Shown here piece by piece: positions 1 to 10,473 of a stretch of DNA of 64,000 nucleotides (the first letter of the stretch is position 1; each line of letters opens with the position of its first letter). Below the pieces are notes generated by a model. That model ran no database searches and was not told where the DNA came from. It was given only the letters and a program-made list of their open reading frames with translations. A program made the position numbers and the translations under genes. Source of the DNA: Trichoderma breve (Eukaryota; Ascomycota; Sordariomycetes; Hypocreales; Hypocreaceae); the NCBI RefSeq assembly GCF_028502605.1, contig NC_079232.1, forward strand, positions 7,006,001 to 7,070,000, in the 5' to 3' direction.

Positions 1-1118
1 AGCAATTAATTAGGTTTTCTTGTTGAAAAATAGAGGAGATCCAGTTTAGGCGGTAATAATTTATTCTACTGCATTGGCGAGAGGCTATGGAGCAGGTCTT
101 GTCTTGGGTGAAAGTAGTGTCCCTCATGACTTCGAGCACATGCATAACCTCAACTCCTTCTGTTTACGGCCCATTAATTGACGATAAAAATCTGCATTGC
201 AAATTATCCATTTGCATAGTGTCAGTTTTCATTTTATAACATCAATGCCACGACTATCAATATTGAATGGAGCCATTGATACGACCGATTGTTCAAATCA
301 CTCCGGAAGCAGAATCGCCACCGCCACTAAGTAACTTGGTCGCGGCAACCCGTTTCTATCAATCAATCACTGATATCATTACCAACTTGACAATCTGTTC
401 AAATAATGCATCTCTTCATGTTTATCCATCGTTATCCACGCAGCCGCGCCGGATCGCTGGACTAACTATCAACTAACAGCCGCTTTTGTTGCACAATCAA
501 GGTAAGCTTACGCCCTACTGTCTATCTCCTAGCTGAAGATGGCCTGCTATAGTATACCAGTAGTCAGCATAACCCGATGTTCCGGCGTGGCTGGCCGAGG
601 GTGGTGGCTATCTAGACTATCGTTCCCCATCTCGACCGCGCAAAAGACGCACATTGGCCAGCCCTGGCTGACGTCTGCAGGACTAGCCAATGACTTCAAC
701 TTGCGCGCTCTCCAGATCGAAGCATCTTAGCATCCCCCACCTGAACACGCGATATCGATTTTCCCCATGGGCAAGGCGGAGCTTCTAAACCAGCATGGTT
801 TTATCATATAGACTCCTAGCGTCGTTGCCGGGTTCTAATCATCGCTGGCTTATCACTTGAGATGAGATTGATGCTGTGAAGGAGGGGGAGTTTGATACCA
901 TGTTGGCGGTTCCAGCACCCTGGCGCACCAAGGAGGCAACATATGTAGATAGTGAGTAGTCGGCTGTTGAAGCTAGACGATACATCTGCCAACTTTATCG
1001 CCTTTAAAAAGACGGTGATGGCCACGCGTTGACTGTGTGTCACACAGAACGTCGGAGGCCTAACCTCTTCGATTGCTTCACCCGTCTTGATAACTCGCCC
1101 TTGTACAGCATCTCTATC
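1..1118. other. Intergenic, upstream of the permease gene
   Basis: No convincing coding region on either strand. Short open frames here lack splice signals, family motifs or a good start. It should contain the promoter of the permease that starts at 1119; I recognise no clear operator. Confidence 0.5.
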
Positions 1119-2818
1119 ATGTCAGACAAAATGTCCAAAGAAGATTACCAGGTAGATGAAGATACGAAAGTCGGCCATAGTGAGTCGTTCAATGGTGAGA
1201 CAACCCTCATGAGACAAGCCTATTTGCATAGCGAGCATGGTTGCTAAACAATAACAAAATTCCAGGCCACGATGGACAAGAGCTGAGAAAGAACTTCTCC
1301 GTCTTCTCCGTCCTTGGCATCAGTTTTTCGCTGGCCAACTCTTGGTTCGGCATCTCCACTGCTCTGGTCACTGGCATCAACTCTGGTGGCCCGGTGCAAC
1401 TTGTCTATGGAATCATCATCGTCACTGTGGTGTGTGCTGCAATTGCCGTGTCGCTGTCCGAGCTGGCCTCGGCAATGCCGGATGCTGGTGGACAGTACTT
1501 CTGGACGAGCCAACTTGCCTCGAAGAAATATGCGAGGTTTGTGTCATATCTGACGGGATGGATCGCGTGGGCTGGTTCTCTCTTCACCTGTGCTAGTATC
1601 GCACTCGGTGTTGGAAATCTGATTATGGGTTGCATCCAGATGGCACATCCTACATTGTAAGTTGTCACTTTGAGCTTGACATCCAACGAAAAACTAACAC
1701 ATGAGATATAGAGTCATCAAGCCATGGATGAGCTTCGTTGCCTATCAAGTTGTCAACATCTTTTGCGCCATCTTCAACATCTCCAGTACTGCGCTCCCGA
1801 CTGTTACATTCTTCACGCTTTGGACCTCGATTATTTCTTTCCTCGTCATCATCTTGACCGTACCATGCAAGGCCGAAACCCATCAGTCCGCCAAGTTCGT
1901 CTTTGCCACTTTCGTCAACAACACTGGCTGGAAGAACAACGGAATTGCTTACATCGTCGGCCTCATCAACTGCAACTGGGCGTTCAACGGTCTCGATGCA
2001 GCCACGCACATGGCTGAGGAGGTTCTTCACCCCGAGAGAGCTATTCCAATCGCCATCATCGGCACAGTCATCGTTGGGTTCGTGACTGCCTGGCTCTTCG
2101 GCATTGCCATGATGTTCAGCATCAAGGACTTTGATGCCGTCAGCTCGACACCAACCGGCGTCCCCATCTTGGAGCTTTTTGACCAGGCCCTTAGCAACAA
2201 GGCCGGAGCCATTGTGCTTTGCTCCTTGATCGTGCTTACAGGATGCGGATGCCTTATTGCCTCACACACCTGGCAAGCACGTCTCTGCTGGTCGTTTGCC
2301 CGTGATGATGGTCTACCTGGTTCAAAGTACCTGAGCCGCGTTCATCCCAAGCTCCGCGTGCCAATCTGGGCTCATGTCATTAGCTGCATCATTGTCAGCA
2401 TTTTGGGCTGCCTGTATCTCGCTTCCAACACCGCATTCAACAGCATGGTCACTGCTTGCGTTGTGCTTCTTTATGCCTCTTATAGTATCCCGGTTATTTG
2501 CCTGCTTATCAAGGGACGTTCGTCTATTCGTCACGGACCATTCTGGTTAGGGAAGGTTGGAATGGTTTGCAACTATATTCTTCTTCTGTGGCTTGTCTTT
2601 ACGCTTGTGGTAAGTAATTTCTTCCGTACGACATCATGGACCCCATTTGCTAACAAGATATTCGCTAGATGTACGCATTACCACCAGTGATGCCTGTCAA
2701 GGGAGACAACATGAACTACGTCTCAGTTGTCTATGTGATCACATTCATAATTTTGACTGCATGGTGGTATATCAGGGCTAGAGTTGACTACCGCCCACTT
2801 TCTAACAGCGTTCAATAG
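1119..2818 (+). CDS. APC-superfamily amine/choline/amino-acid permease
   Basis: Four exons (about 1119-1194, 1266-1656, 1712-2609, 2669-2818) join in frame to a protein of about 504 residues, the usual length for 12-helix fungal APC permeases. The N-terminal motif GHDGQELRKNF followed by SVLGISFSLANSW and then NSGGPVQLVYG is typical of the fungal GABA/choline/polyamine branch of the family. Hydrophobic helices fill the rest. All three introns have GTGAGA or GTAAGT donors and an AG acceptor, and intron phases agree. The protein should sit in the plasma membrane or vacuole and import a small cationic or zwitterionic nitrogen compound; the exact substrate cannot be read from sequence. It is the first gene of a group with a GS-like ligase, a glutamine amidotransferase and two dehydrogenases, which suggests that it brings in the amine these enzymes process. 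The start ATG at 1119 is the first of two close ATGs (the second at 1131). Confidence 0.88.
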
Positions 2819-3264
2819 TTATAGGATATCATGTTTCTTTCTTCATTTCAGTATATTTAGTGTGTAATGAACGCCTCTAATTTGTTTCAGTACATACCAG
2901 ACCATTGTCTTTCTATAACAGCGTAGATTGAATTACAGACGCCCCTCACGTACTATATAAAAGACGACATCCAATGCAACAAGTCAAACCGTAGCTATAA
3001 ATTGGCAAATGTGCCTTTAGTAAAGTCCAAGAATATGTTCACCGTTGAGACCAATCTAGACATATATCGGAGCCTATATGGTGATGATGCTATTGCCAGA
3101 GCCAAGGCATTGGTTGATGAGTAATAAAGTGATACATAAATAGCCATATGAATACATCACAACGACCAGCGTATAGGTCTTAAAGTACTATTAAAACACT
3201 AAATGATGACTCCCAAACAAAATCCTAAATCATCCACACTAAAAAATGGTGTAGTAAAACAGAA
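2819..3264. other. Convergent intergenic region
   Basis: AT-rich sequence between the convergent ends of the permease and ligase genes. It should hold both polyadenylation regions. No coding signal seen. Confidence 0.5.
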
Positions 3265-5029
3265 CTAAGTAGTCTCAATATATCTGTTAAATTCCCTACA
3301 AAACCCAGTCAGCACGTGTATAAATCTTGAATCATTTGCAGCGACAACTTACCAGTCAGTGACGGCTTCTCTCCACACCCTCAACTCATGTCGTCGTGAA
3401 AGAGCAAAAAAGTCTACAAATTCGTCACCCATAATCTCCCTTGCAACACTGCCTTTGGCACTGAAACGCTCGAGCGCACTGCCGAGACTATTCGGTAAGC
3501 GCTCCGCCGGCTGGTCCTCCGGCCTTGATGCCTCGGGAGGAATCGGAATCTCTAATTGCTGCTTGATGCCTCTCATGCCGGCATTGAAGATGGCGGATAG
3601 AGCGTAGTGAGGGTGGATGTCTGCGCCGGGGACACGGATTTCGAAGCGTGTTGCTGAAGGCTTGCAGCTTGGAGGGGCGACGAGGCGGATGGATGAGAGA
3701 CGGTCTTCGAAGCCCCAGCTGACGTTTACAGGGGCCCAGTAGTTCTCAACGAGGCGTTTATAGGAGTTGATGTTGGGTGCAAGGAGAGGCATGATGTCAG
3801 GAAGGGCAGTAATGATGCCAGCCAGGAATTGGCGGCCAATGTCGGATAAGTGTGTGAGGTCAGGCCATTTGGGGTTGGGATCAGGTGTGTCGCGGGCGAA
3901 GAGGTTATGGCCTTGGAGATTGGTTAGGGAGACGTGGATGTGGCCGGAATTTCCTGGAAGCCCATGTAGCGGCTTGGCCATGAAGCATGGTGTTATGCCG
4001 TGCTCGACGCCCAAGGATTTACAGACGAGTCTGAAGAGCATTGGTTAGAGTGAGCTGATAGCCTGGGCATTGGATAGTTGTCAACATACTTGAAGATTGA
4101 TACGTTGTCAGCCATTTGAGCGACTGGTGAAACAGCCAATGCCTGATCGGGATACGTTAGCATGATGATGCGTGTAAACAATTGATCCCATCTCTCGCGC
4201 TTACAGCTTCATATACGCAGGGCCCGCTCTCCGTGTGCCATCCTTCAACAGGGCAATTCGCCTGCAGACTCTGATCAAAGATGTCATGAAAGTATCTCTT
4301 GGCCAGAATAGGCCGTGACACGCTGTAGCCAAAGTTGCCCGACGTTACGGGCCGCAGGCTCTGTGGCGTGTTGGAAGAGAGATATGCAGCAAGGTTCTGT
4401 CGCCCATGCGGAGCATTATATCCATCTTCGCTGGGAGTCTGGAAGTTCATGAACTCGAGCTCAACTATGAAAGAACATCAGCAATCTATCTTTCTAGGTT
4501 ATGAGGAGTACAGTTTTGATTGGTGCTTACCTCCAGCCATGCCCTGGAAGCCAGACGCGGCCATAGAGTCCGTCAAGGATCTAACAAGGCCACGTCCATC
4601 TGCGACGACAGACTGCTCTGCGAGAAAGAACCGCAACAAAAAGAAGGGAATATTATCCTCAAAGGGCAGTCTTCGCATTGATTCCAGATCAACAACGGCG
4701 TTGAAATCCGCATAGCCCGTCTTGGCGCTGGTCAAGTTGCTCTCTTCCGAATACAGGAGGTCATGCATGTCCCAGCCAAAAATAGCAGAGCTCATGCCGA
4801 ATCCTCCCTTGAGGCTGGAGAGGAACTTGCTCTTGTTCATAATCTTGCCTCGAAGAATGCCATCACAGTCAATGCCTGCGACTTTAACCTTAGTGTCGCT
4901 GGCCAGGAGCCTCTTGAACTGACTGATTGTGGCATCTTCATCCTCGACGCCATTAACAAGGCCGTCCATGGGGGGTTGGTTGTGATTCTTCAGAGACTCT
5001 TGTGGAGACATTGCGTCGTTGGTACTCAT
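3265..5029 (-). CDS. Glutamine-synthetase-like gamma-glutamyl-amine ligase (GS type I/PuuA-like)
   Basis: Five exons on the minus strand (about 4531-5029, 4205-4464, 4090-4142, 3353-4030, 3265-3295) give about 506 residues. The N-terminal beta-grasp part contains AGIDCDGILRGK. The catalytic part has VELEFMNFQTP (metal-binding Glu), GWHTESGPCVYE (glutamate-binding region), GNSGHIHVSL (ATP/glutamate loop), NSYKRLV and TRFEIRVPGADIHPHYALSA. These are the signatures of GS-I/PuuA-like ligases, which activate glutamate with ATP and join it to an amine. The open frame would stop at 3349, but a perfect GTAAGT donor lies just before it. Splicing to a 31-nt exon restores the family ending (TDWEFNRYIETT), so I place the stop at 3265. 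The start is the ATG at 5029. The gene is divergent from an amidotransferase. Canonical eukaryotic glutamine synthetase is shorter and different, so this is not housekeeping GS. Confidence 0.88.
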
Positions 5030-5710
5030 GGCCTGCTGTTTGCACAAGATTGGAGAGTGTATAGAGAGTGATGAAAGTCCACGAGTTCTTATCTATTCTT
5101 GATAAAACGATAATTTCCCTTCTTCGAGCTGTTTGCACTGTTTTACAATGTGTAAGTGTATTTCTTGGGAGAGAGAATACGGCACTACGTGAGAGATCCG
5201 CGCTCTCTCTAAAGTGCCCATATTATTGACTCCTCCACTTCTCGACGACGCGGAGATCCCACGCTCCAGCCCGTGAGGCAACTACATGTAGCGTAGCCGC
5301 GTCAAACAACACTACGGATTTCACAAAGGGCATGAAAAAGCTCAAGCTAATAGAACAATTCTATTGATAGCGGTTGCGATGCGGCTGCGAGCGCGGGAGT
5401 AAAAAGGCCAATCATTATCGTTTCCGCGGTGTGGGTGGAGATGGCACCATGCAAATGCCCACATGGTGATGGCGGTTAGCTTTGCCTAGGTTGGGATCAA
5501 GGTTGATTGTGGCAAGCAGACTAGTTTGCAGCCAAGCTTGATCTAATACGACTCACATTCGTACTCCAATATGGGAGTAATGTTCCCCGAGATGTACAGA
5601 AAGCGCGGCAATGCGGCCGGCTTAAATTGCCGGCCTCGTATCTACATCCCTTCCGATGATGCGGGCTTGTGGTAAATTGAATCAGCTGTCGATATTGGTA
5701 TCTTTACACT
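5030..5710. promoter_or_regulatory. Divergent promoter between ligase and amidotransferase genes
   Basis: This 0.7-kb gap separates two divergently read genes and probably serves both. It contains ATACGGCACTACG (5177-5189), nearly repeated in the other divergent promoter of this group, and a GC-rich inverted repeat at 5615-5635. No coding region is visible. Confidence 0.5.
5615..5635. promoter_or_regulatory. Inverted repeat GGCCGGC-N7-GCCGGCC
   Basis: Perfect 7-bp arms flank an AT-only 7-bp centre (TTAAATT), 76 bp before the amidotransferase start. The arms contain CGG and CCG triplets spaced by 9 bp, a layout bound by some Zn2Cys6 dimers. It may be an operator for the regulator at 10474-12435; this is inference. 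Confidence 0.4.
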
Positions 5711-6612
5711 ATGGGTTCCACGCCTCAAGCCATTCCGCGGGTCTACACCGTGGCAATTCTCGAATGTGACACGCCCATCGAGCCGGTTGTGAAGCAGTTT
5801 GGCTCGTATGGAGACATCTTTGAACGGTTTTTGAGAAATGGGCTGGCCAAGTATCTGAAGCATACTACCGTATCTCAAGATGTGGATCTTCAATTAATTA
5901 AGAGTAATATGGTGGATTTGGGGGATCTGCCAGCTTTTGATCAAGTTGACTGTCTCCTTCTCACTGGAAGTAGTAAGTCTTGTTATTGAACATGGTCGAG
6001 ATGTTGATTTGGGTTGTTGGTTAACATTGAACCCAAAGAACACAACTCGTTCGAAGATGACCCCTGGATTCTACGGCTTGTTGACTACATCCGTACTGCA
6101 TACCAGACGACCAAAATACCAATTGTTGGGATATGCTTTGGCCATCAGATCATTTCTCGAGCTCTAGGTGGTGTCGTACAGCGTAATCCCAAGGGATGGG
6201 AGGTGTCCGTTGACCACATCGATCTCACACCAAAGGGCCGCGAGCTCTTTAATTCCGCATCAATAGTAAGCCAAGAGATAGTTTCTCGCCTCATATAATA
6301 GCCGTTAACATGGGGGGACAGGATCTTCATCAAATGCATCGAGATGCAGTCCTCCAACTCCCAGAGGGAGTTCAAAACCTCGGAACGAGTCCAGTCTGCG
6401 GCATTCAAGGGTTATATGCACCAGGGCAAATATTCTCCCTACAAGCACACCCAGAGTTTAATGGGGTGATCATGTCGGAGATTCTTACACTGAGGCGGAG
6501 CCAAAACGTTTTTGATAAAGAAATGTTTGAGAGTGCCATGTCGAGGGCTAATGCTCATCATGATGGAGCCATGGTTGGAGAGGCGGTTTGGAAGTTTCTA
6601 ATGGAGGGCTGA
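5711..6612 (+). CDS. Class I glutamine amidotransferase-like protein (PuuD-like gamma-glutamyl hydrolase candidate)
   Basis: Three exons (about 5711-5972, 6039-6265, 6322-6612) encode about 259 residues, one GATase domain and nothing else. The nucleophile elbow GICFGHQII contains the catalytic Cys, and LQAHPEFNG contains the His and Glu of the triad. CLLLTGSKHNSFEDDPWI matches the substrate-binding loop of fungal GMP-synthase-like GATases. Stand-alone GATases of this type hydrolyse gamma-glutamyl amides or peptides. In the bacterial Puu pathway PuuD removes the glutamyl group from the oxidised product. The gene is divergent from the GS-like ligase and next to an aldehyde dehydrogenase, which makes a PuuD-like role attractive. 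A general cytosolic gamma-glutamyl peptide hydrolase (Dug3-like or GSH-degrading GATase) is the main alternative. Both introns have GTAAGT/GTAAGC donors and phases agree. Confidence 0.85.
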
Positions 6613-6954
6613 GATGTAAGCTGCGAAGTTGTATTAGTAAATGCATCGAATGTGTTAGCAGTAAAACAATCGCTTTCAATTAATGTGCTGCCATAGCTGT
6701 CTCTGAAATACGCATAGATACAGATAATCTAGAAAGATTAGATAATTGCTATAATAAAAGCCGGAAAACAAGAGGAGGTACAGGTAGGTATTTTCTTCAG
6801 CTAAATTGGATAACACATGCACCTCAGGCACTTGTAGGCCAGTTGATTCAACACCATTATACGCAACAAATTACACTTCCTTTATATAATAAGCATATAA
6901 TTATTATCCCATATTGCTTCTCATTGATGACATTGATACTTATAAATCACAACT
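6613..6954. other. Convergent intergenic region
   Basis: AT-rich 3' flank shared by the amidotransferase and aldehyde dehydrogenase genes. Nothing else seen. Confidence 0.5.
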
Positions 6955-8543
6955 TTATCCTTGCTTTTCCTTCACGTGGTAGCTCTTGAGCTTAACGAAA
7001 GCGTCATACCCGCGTGGCCCCAAGGTGCAACCCAAGCCGGACTTTTTCCAACCTGTCCATGCAAGGTCCTAAAATAAGACTATTAGTACATAACTCATTG
7101 ATTGTAGATTATAGAGCAGAGAGTGTCCAACTTACAGGGTTTGGATAGTCGCAGCGATTCACAAAGACGGTACCGGCCTCGAGCAGCTCAATCAACTCCT
7201 CGCCGCGGGCAATGTCCTTTGTCCACACGCTCGCAGTCAAGCCGTACTCGGTATCATTCATCAATCGCACCGCCTCGTCATCATCCTTGACCTTGGCAAC
7301 GGGAATAACTGGTCCGAATGTTTCCTCACGCATCACATCCATGTCGTGAGTCACGTTGGTGAGCAGGATGGGAGCAACAAAGTTACCGTCTTTGGAAGCG
7401 CTGGTAAATGATTTGTTCTCGGGAGTGGCGTTGACGGCTCCCTTGGCAAGGGCATCGGAGATTTGCGCGTTGATGGTCTTTTCAGCGGCGCGAGAGATGA
7501 CGGGACCGACCATTGTTTTGGTATCAAAGGGATCACCAAGAGTATACCTGAATTGACAATTAGTTAGCAAGGACTCAGTGTGTGATAGTCAAATGTGGCA
7601 ACTTACTTCTTGAGCTCATCCTGAAGCGCCTTGACAAATTGGTCATGTACGTCCTCATGAACATAGATGCGCTCCACGGCGCAGCAACTCTGGCCAGAGT
7701 TAAACACAGCGCCATCCACCAACTGTTCAGCAACATACGCCAGATCCGCATCCGGTCGCACATACGCCGGATCATTACCACCAAGCTCCAAGTTGACAGG
7801 AACAGTACTATCCGCCACAGCCTCGCGGATGGCAAGCCCACCCGCCGTCGAGCCGGTGAAGCTCACCAAGCCCAGCTCCGGCAGCTTGACAATCTCTTTG
7901 AGTGTGACCGGGTTGCCTGACTGGATGACCTGGAGGACACCTTTGGGCAAGCCGGCGGTGGCGAAGATTTCGGCGATTCGCTCGCCTACGAGAGGAACCT
8001 GCGGAGAGGGCTTGAGGATGACGGAGTTTCCGGCAAGGAGGGCGGGAACGAGAGCGTTGACAATGATGAGGTAGGGGAACTATGGATGCTTGTTAGCGCC
8101 GACTCATCCAATATGAAGTCTCTGGCATTGCATATACTTACGTTCCATGCAAAGACGATCAGTGTCGGCCCAACGGGAATCTTCTTAATCTCTCTCTTGA
8201 ACCCAGCTTCCTTTATCCTCCCAGGCAAGCTGGCCAGCGACTCCTCCGCAATCTCCAGCAGATAATCAGCACGTTTCTGCATCGTCTCAATCTCCTTGTG
8301 ACTGAAGGCAATGGGCCGTCCAATCTGCTCTGAAAGCTCGCGGCCAAGCTCCATCTTGCGCTCCTGGATAATCGCCAGGGCCTTGGTCACGATGGCGCGG
8401 CGCTCAGAGAGGGACAGCTTCCGATAAGACTGGAACGCATCCTTGGAGCGACGGGCGATATCGCGAGCTTCATCGAGCGCGGTTTCTGGACGTTCGCAGA
8501 TGACCTTGTTGGTCGTGGGGGAGATGGTTTTGATGGTAGACAT
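6955..8543 (-). CDS. NAD(P)-dependent aldehyde dehydrogenase
   Basis: Four exons (about 8142-8543, 7607-8079, 7136-7547, 6955-7068) join in frame to about 466 residues, usual for compact ALDHs. PTLIVFAWN followed by FPYLIIVNALVPALLAGNSV is the cofactor-binding region. FTGSTAGG is the nicotinamide loop, NLELGGNDPAYV holds the general-base Glu, and NSGQSCCAVERIYVHE holds the catalytic Cys. EETFGPVIPVAKV and a C-terminal DLAWTGWKKSGLG complete the fold. It should oxidise an aldehyde to the acid. In the proposed pathway this would be the gamma-glutamyl aminoaldehyde, as PuuC does, but the fold alone does not prove it. It is divergent from the SDR gene, with an 0.87-kb shared upstream region. No targeting peptide is evident, so it is probably cytosolic. 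Confidence 0.9.
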
Positions 8544-9416
8544 TGTGTCGATGTTGAGATGGTGAAGGGAGAGAGAGAATGATGGCACAATGGACGTTCG
8601 TTGATGCTTCATTTCCTCGACGACATCGTATCTGTTCGTTTCGGAGATAGAAATATTATACCTTTCCACCCCACACGTCATGGCAATTCAGGGTCCAACT
8701 CATTACGCAGATCGATCATAGCTCGGCATCTTCCTCGTGTGTTCGTTGAGCTATCCATGGTTGATACCCCGCGAACATGGTTTAGACCCCAGGGCGCAAT
8801 GTGTTGTGATTGGCAGTTGAGGGCACCAGCGTCAGTGGATCACGGTAGACGACGATGAGATGATGGCACCGTTGACACGGATAAATTTCGATAAACTGTC
8901 CAAGCAATCAAGCATCAATCACAAGCTCGAGGTAAAGTGGATGTGGACACATGGTGGTGTGGAGGAGAAATTGAGGTGCAGAGGTGCCGAAAACGCACCC
9001 GCCATCAGCAACCACTAACTGTAGCGCGTTTGTCCCCTAAAACGCTAACCGCGCAGTGGTCATACGGCACTGCGACCCGTTATCGCTAGGCGGCTATTAT
9101 CAATTGCGGGCCTACACAGCTCAACACCACATGCATACGAGCATCACTGCGCCTCTAGATGCAGATGAGATAGCTTGTCTAAGGGTTTGGTGTGTGGGGG
9201 TAAGATGTAACTACAGCTATTTATTCATCGTGGAGAGAGAAGAGAATACAGCCAATTCAATTCAAATCGCGGGCTTGAAGAATACATATTCTCGTTGTCG
9301 TAAAGTGTACCCTCTTCCATCACCACATCATTTCCAAACTCTCTTCGTACAAACATACACATAAACCTGTACATAACTTACATCTTATATCCACTACATC
9401 AACATCAAATCTCACC
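8544..9416. promoter_or_regulatory. Divergent promoter between aldehyde dehydrogenase and SDR genes
   Basis: No coding region. Contains ATACGGCACTGCG (9062-9074), which matches 12 of 13 positions of the sequence at 5177-5189, and the same stretch forms CGG-N9-CCG (9065-9079). The SDR side has a CT/CA-rich leader just before the ATG, common in fungal 5' untranslated regions. Confidence 0.5.
9062..9079. promoter_or_regulatory. CGG-N9-CCG element within a repeated promoter sequence
   Basis: ATACGGCACTGCG recurs with one change at 5177-5189 in the other divergent promoter of the group. The CGG...CCG layout with 9-bp spacing equals that of the inverted repeat at 5615-5635. It may be a binding site of the group's Zn2Cys6 regulator. 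Confidence 0.35.
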
Positions 9417-10406
9417 ATGGTTGGACGACTTTCTGGAAAGAACGCCATCATTACAGGCGCAGCTGGGTATGTCTGCACCACCGCCCTGGAAGTCTCAAGC
9501 TTCCATCAACATCTGTACATTCCATATTGTAGAAAAACATTCAAATAACAGCCAATCTACAGCGGCGTCGGCCTCGAGTCCACCATTCTGTTCCTACAGG
9601 AGGGCGCCTCCGTCCTCATGACAGATGTCAATGCCGCAGCCCTCGAAAAGGCCCTCTCCAAGGTCAAGAGCGTCGTCACCACCATCCAAGGCAAAGTCGA
9701 CACAAAAGTCGTCGATGTCTCCAAAGAAGACCAAGTCGAGGCTGCTGTAGCCTTCGTCGATGGCTGGGGCGGCGTTGATGTCATGTTCAACAACGCTGGC
9801 ATCATGCACCCTAAGGATGGCGATTCAGAAGAGTGCCCCGACGACATCTGGGACTTGACCATGAACATCAACGTCAAGGGCGTGTGGTACGGCTCCAAGC
9901 ATGCTGTTCGCTCTCTCAGAAAACACGGCAAGACCAAGGGCAGCATCATCAACACAGCCTCCATGGTCGCCATTGTCGGTTCGGCCACGCCTCAAGTTGC
10001 CTACACTGCAAGCAAGGGCGCTGTCTTGGCTTATACGCGTGAGATGGCCATTGTTCACGCGCGAGAGGGCTTTCGCTTCAACTCTCTTTGTCCCGCTCCC
10101 TTGAAGTAAGTTCATGTTCACACTATCACACCATGTGGCCATTGAATCTAACGCCTAATTGCCAGCACTCCCATGCTCCAAGAGTTCCTCGGAGACGACA
10201 AGCCCAAGCGCTTCCGTCGCGAAGTCCACTTCCCCACGGGTCGTTTCGGCGAGGCCATTGAGCAGGCTCAAGCTGCGGTCTTCCTAGCAAGTGACGAGAG
10301 CAGCTTCGTCAATGCTCATGACTTTGTCGTAGACGGTGGCTTAACAAAGGCATACGTGACGCCCGAGGGCCCAGCGACTGCAGCGCCTCAAAACCAGGGA
10401 AAATAA
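9417..10406 (+). CDS. Short-chain dehydrogenase/reductase (classical SDR)
   Basis: Three exons (about 9417-9466, 9563-10105, 10166-10406) encode about 277 residues. The cofactor motif TGAAGGVGLE (TGxxxGxG) spans the first intron. NNAGIM, a Ser in TASMVAIVG and the YTASK catalytic Tyr/Lys follow, and PLNTPMLQEFL is the usual loop after the active site. This is a classical NAD(P)-dependent alcohol dehydrogenase or ketoreductase of 2,5-diketogluconate/cyclopentanol-dehydrogenase appearance. Within this gene group it could oxidise the hydroxyl of a gamma-glutamylated amino alcohol to an aldehyde for the neighbouring ALDH. That would replace the flavin oxidase (PuuB) of bacterial putrescine pathways, which I do not see here. 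The role is inference; the family call is firm. Confidence 0.88.
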
Positions 10407-10473
10407 ATAAAAATGCTTCATGTTGTTGGAAAGTTTGTATAGTCAGTGTAATGTTAAATTAAGCTTAATTTTT

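Noticed and set aside
1244..1686. Minus-strand open frames inside the permease gene
   Set aside because: They are antisense shadows of exon 2, with no motifs and no ATG context.
3349..3351. TAA at 3349 as the real end of the GS-like ligase
   Set aside because: It falls inside a perfect GTAAGT donor, and splicing restores the conserved C-terminus.
5711..6612. GMP synthase or carbamoyl-phosphate synthase subunit
   Set aside because: The protein is a lone GATase domain of 259 residues without a synthetase partner domain.
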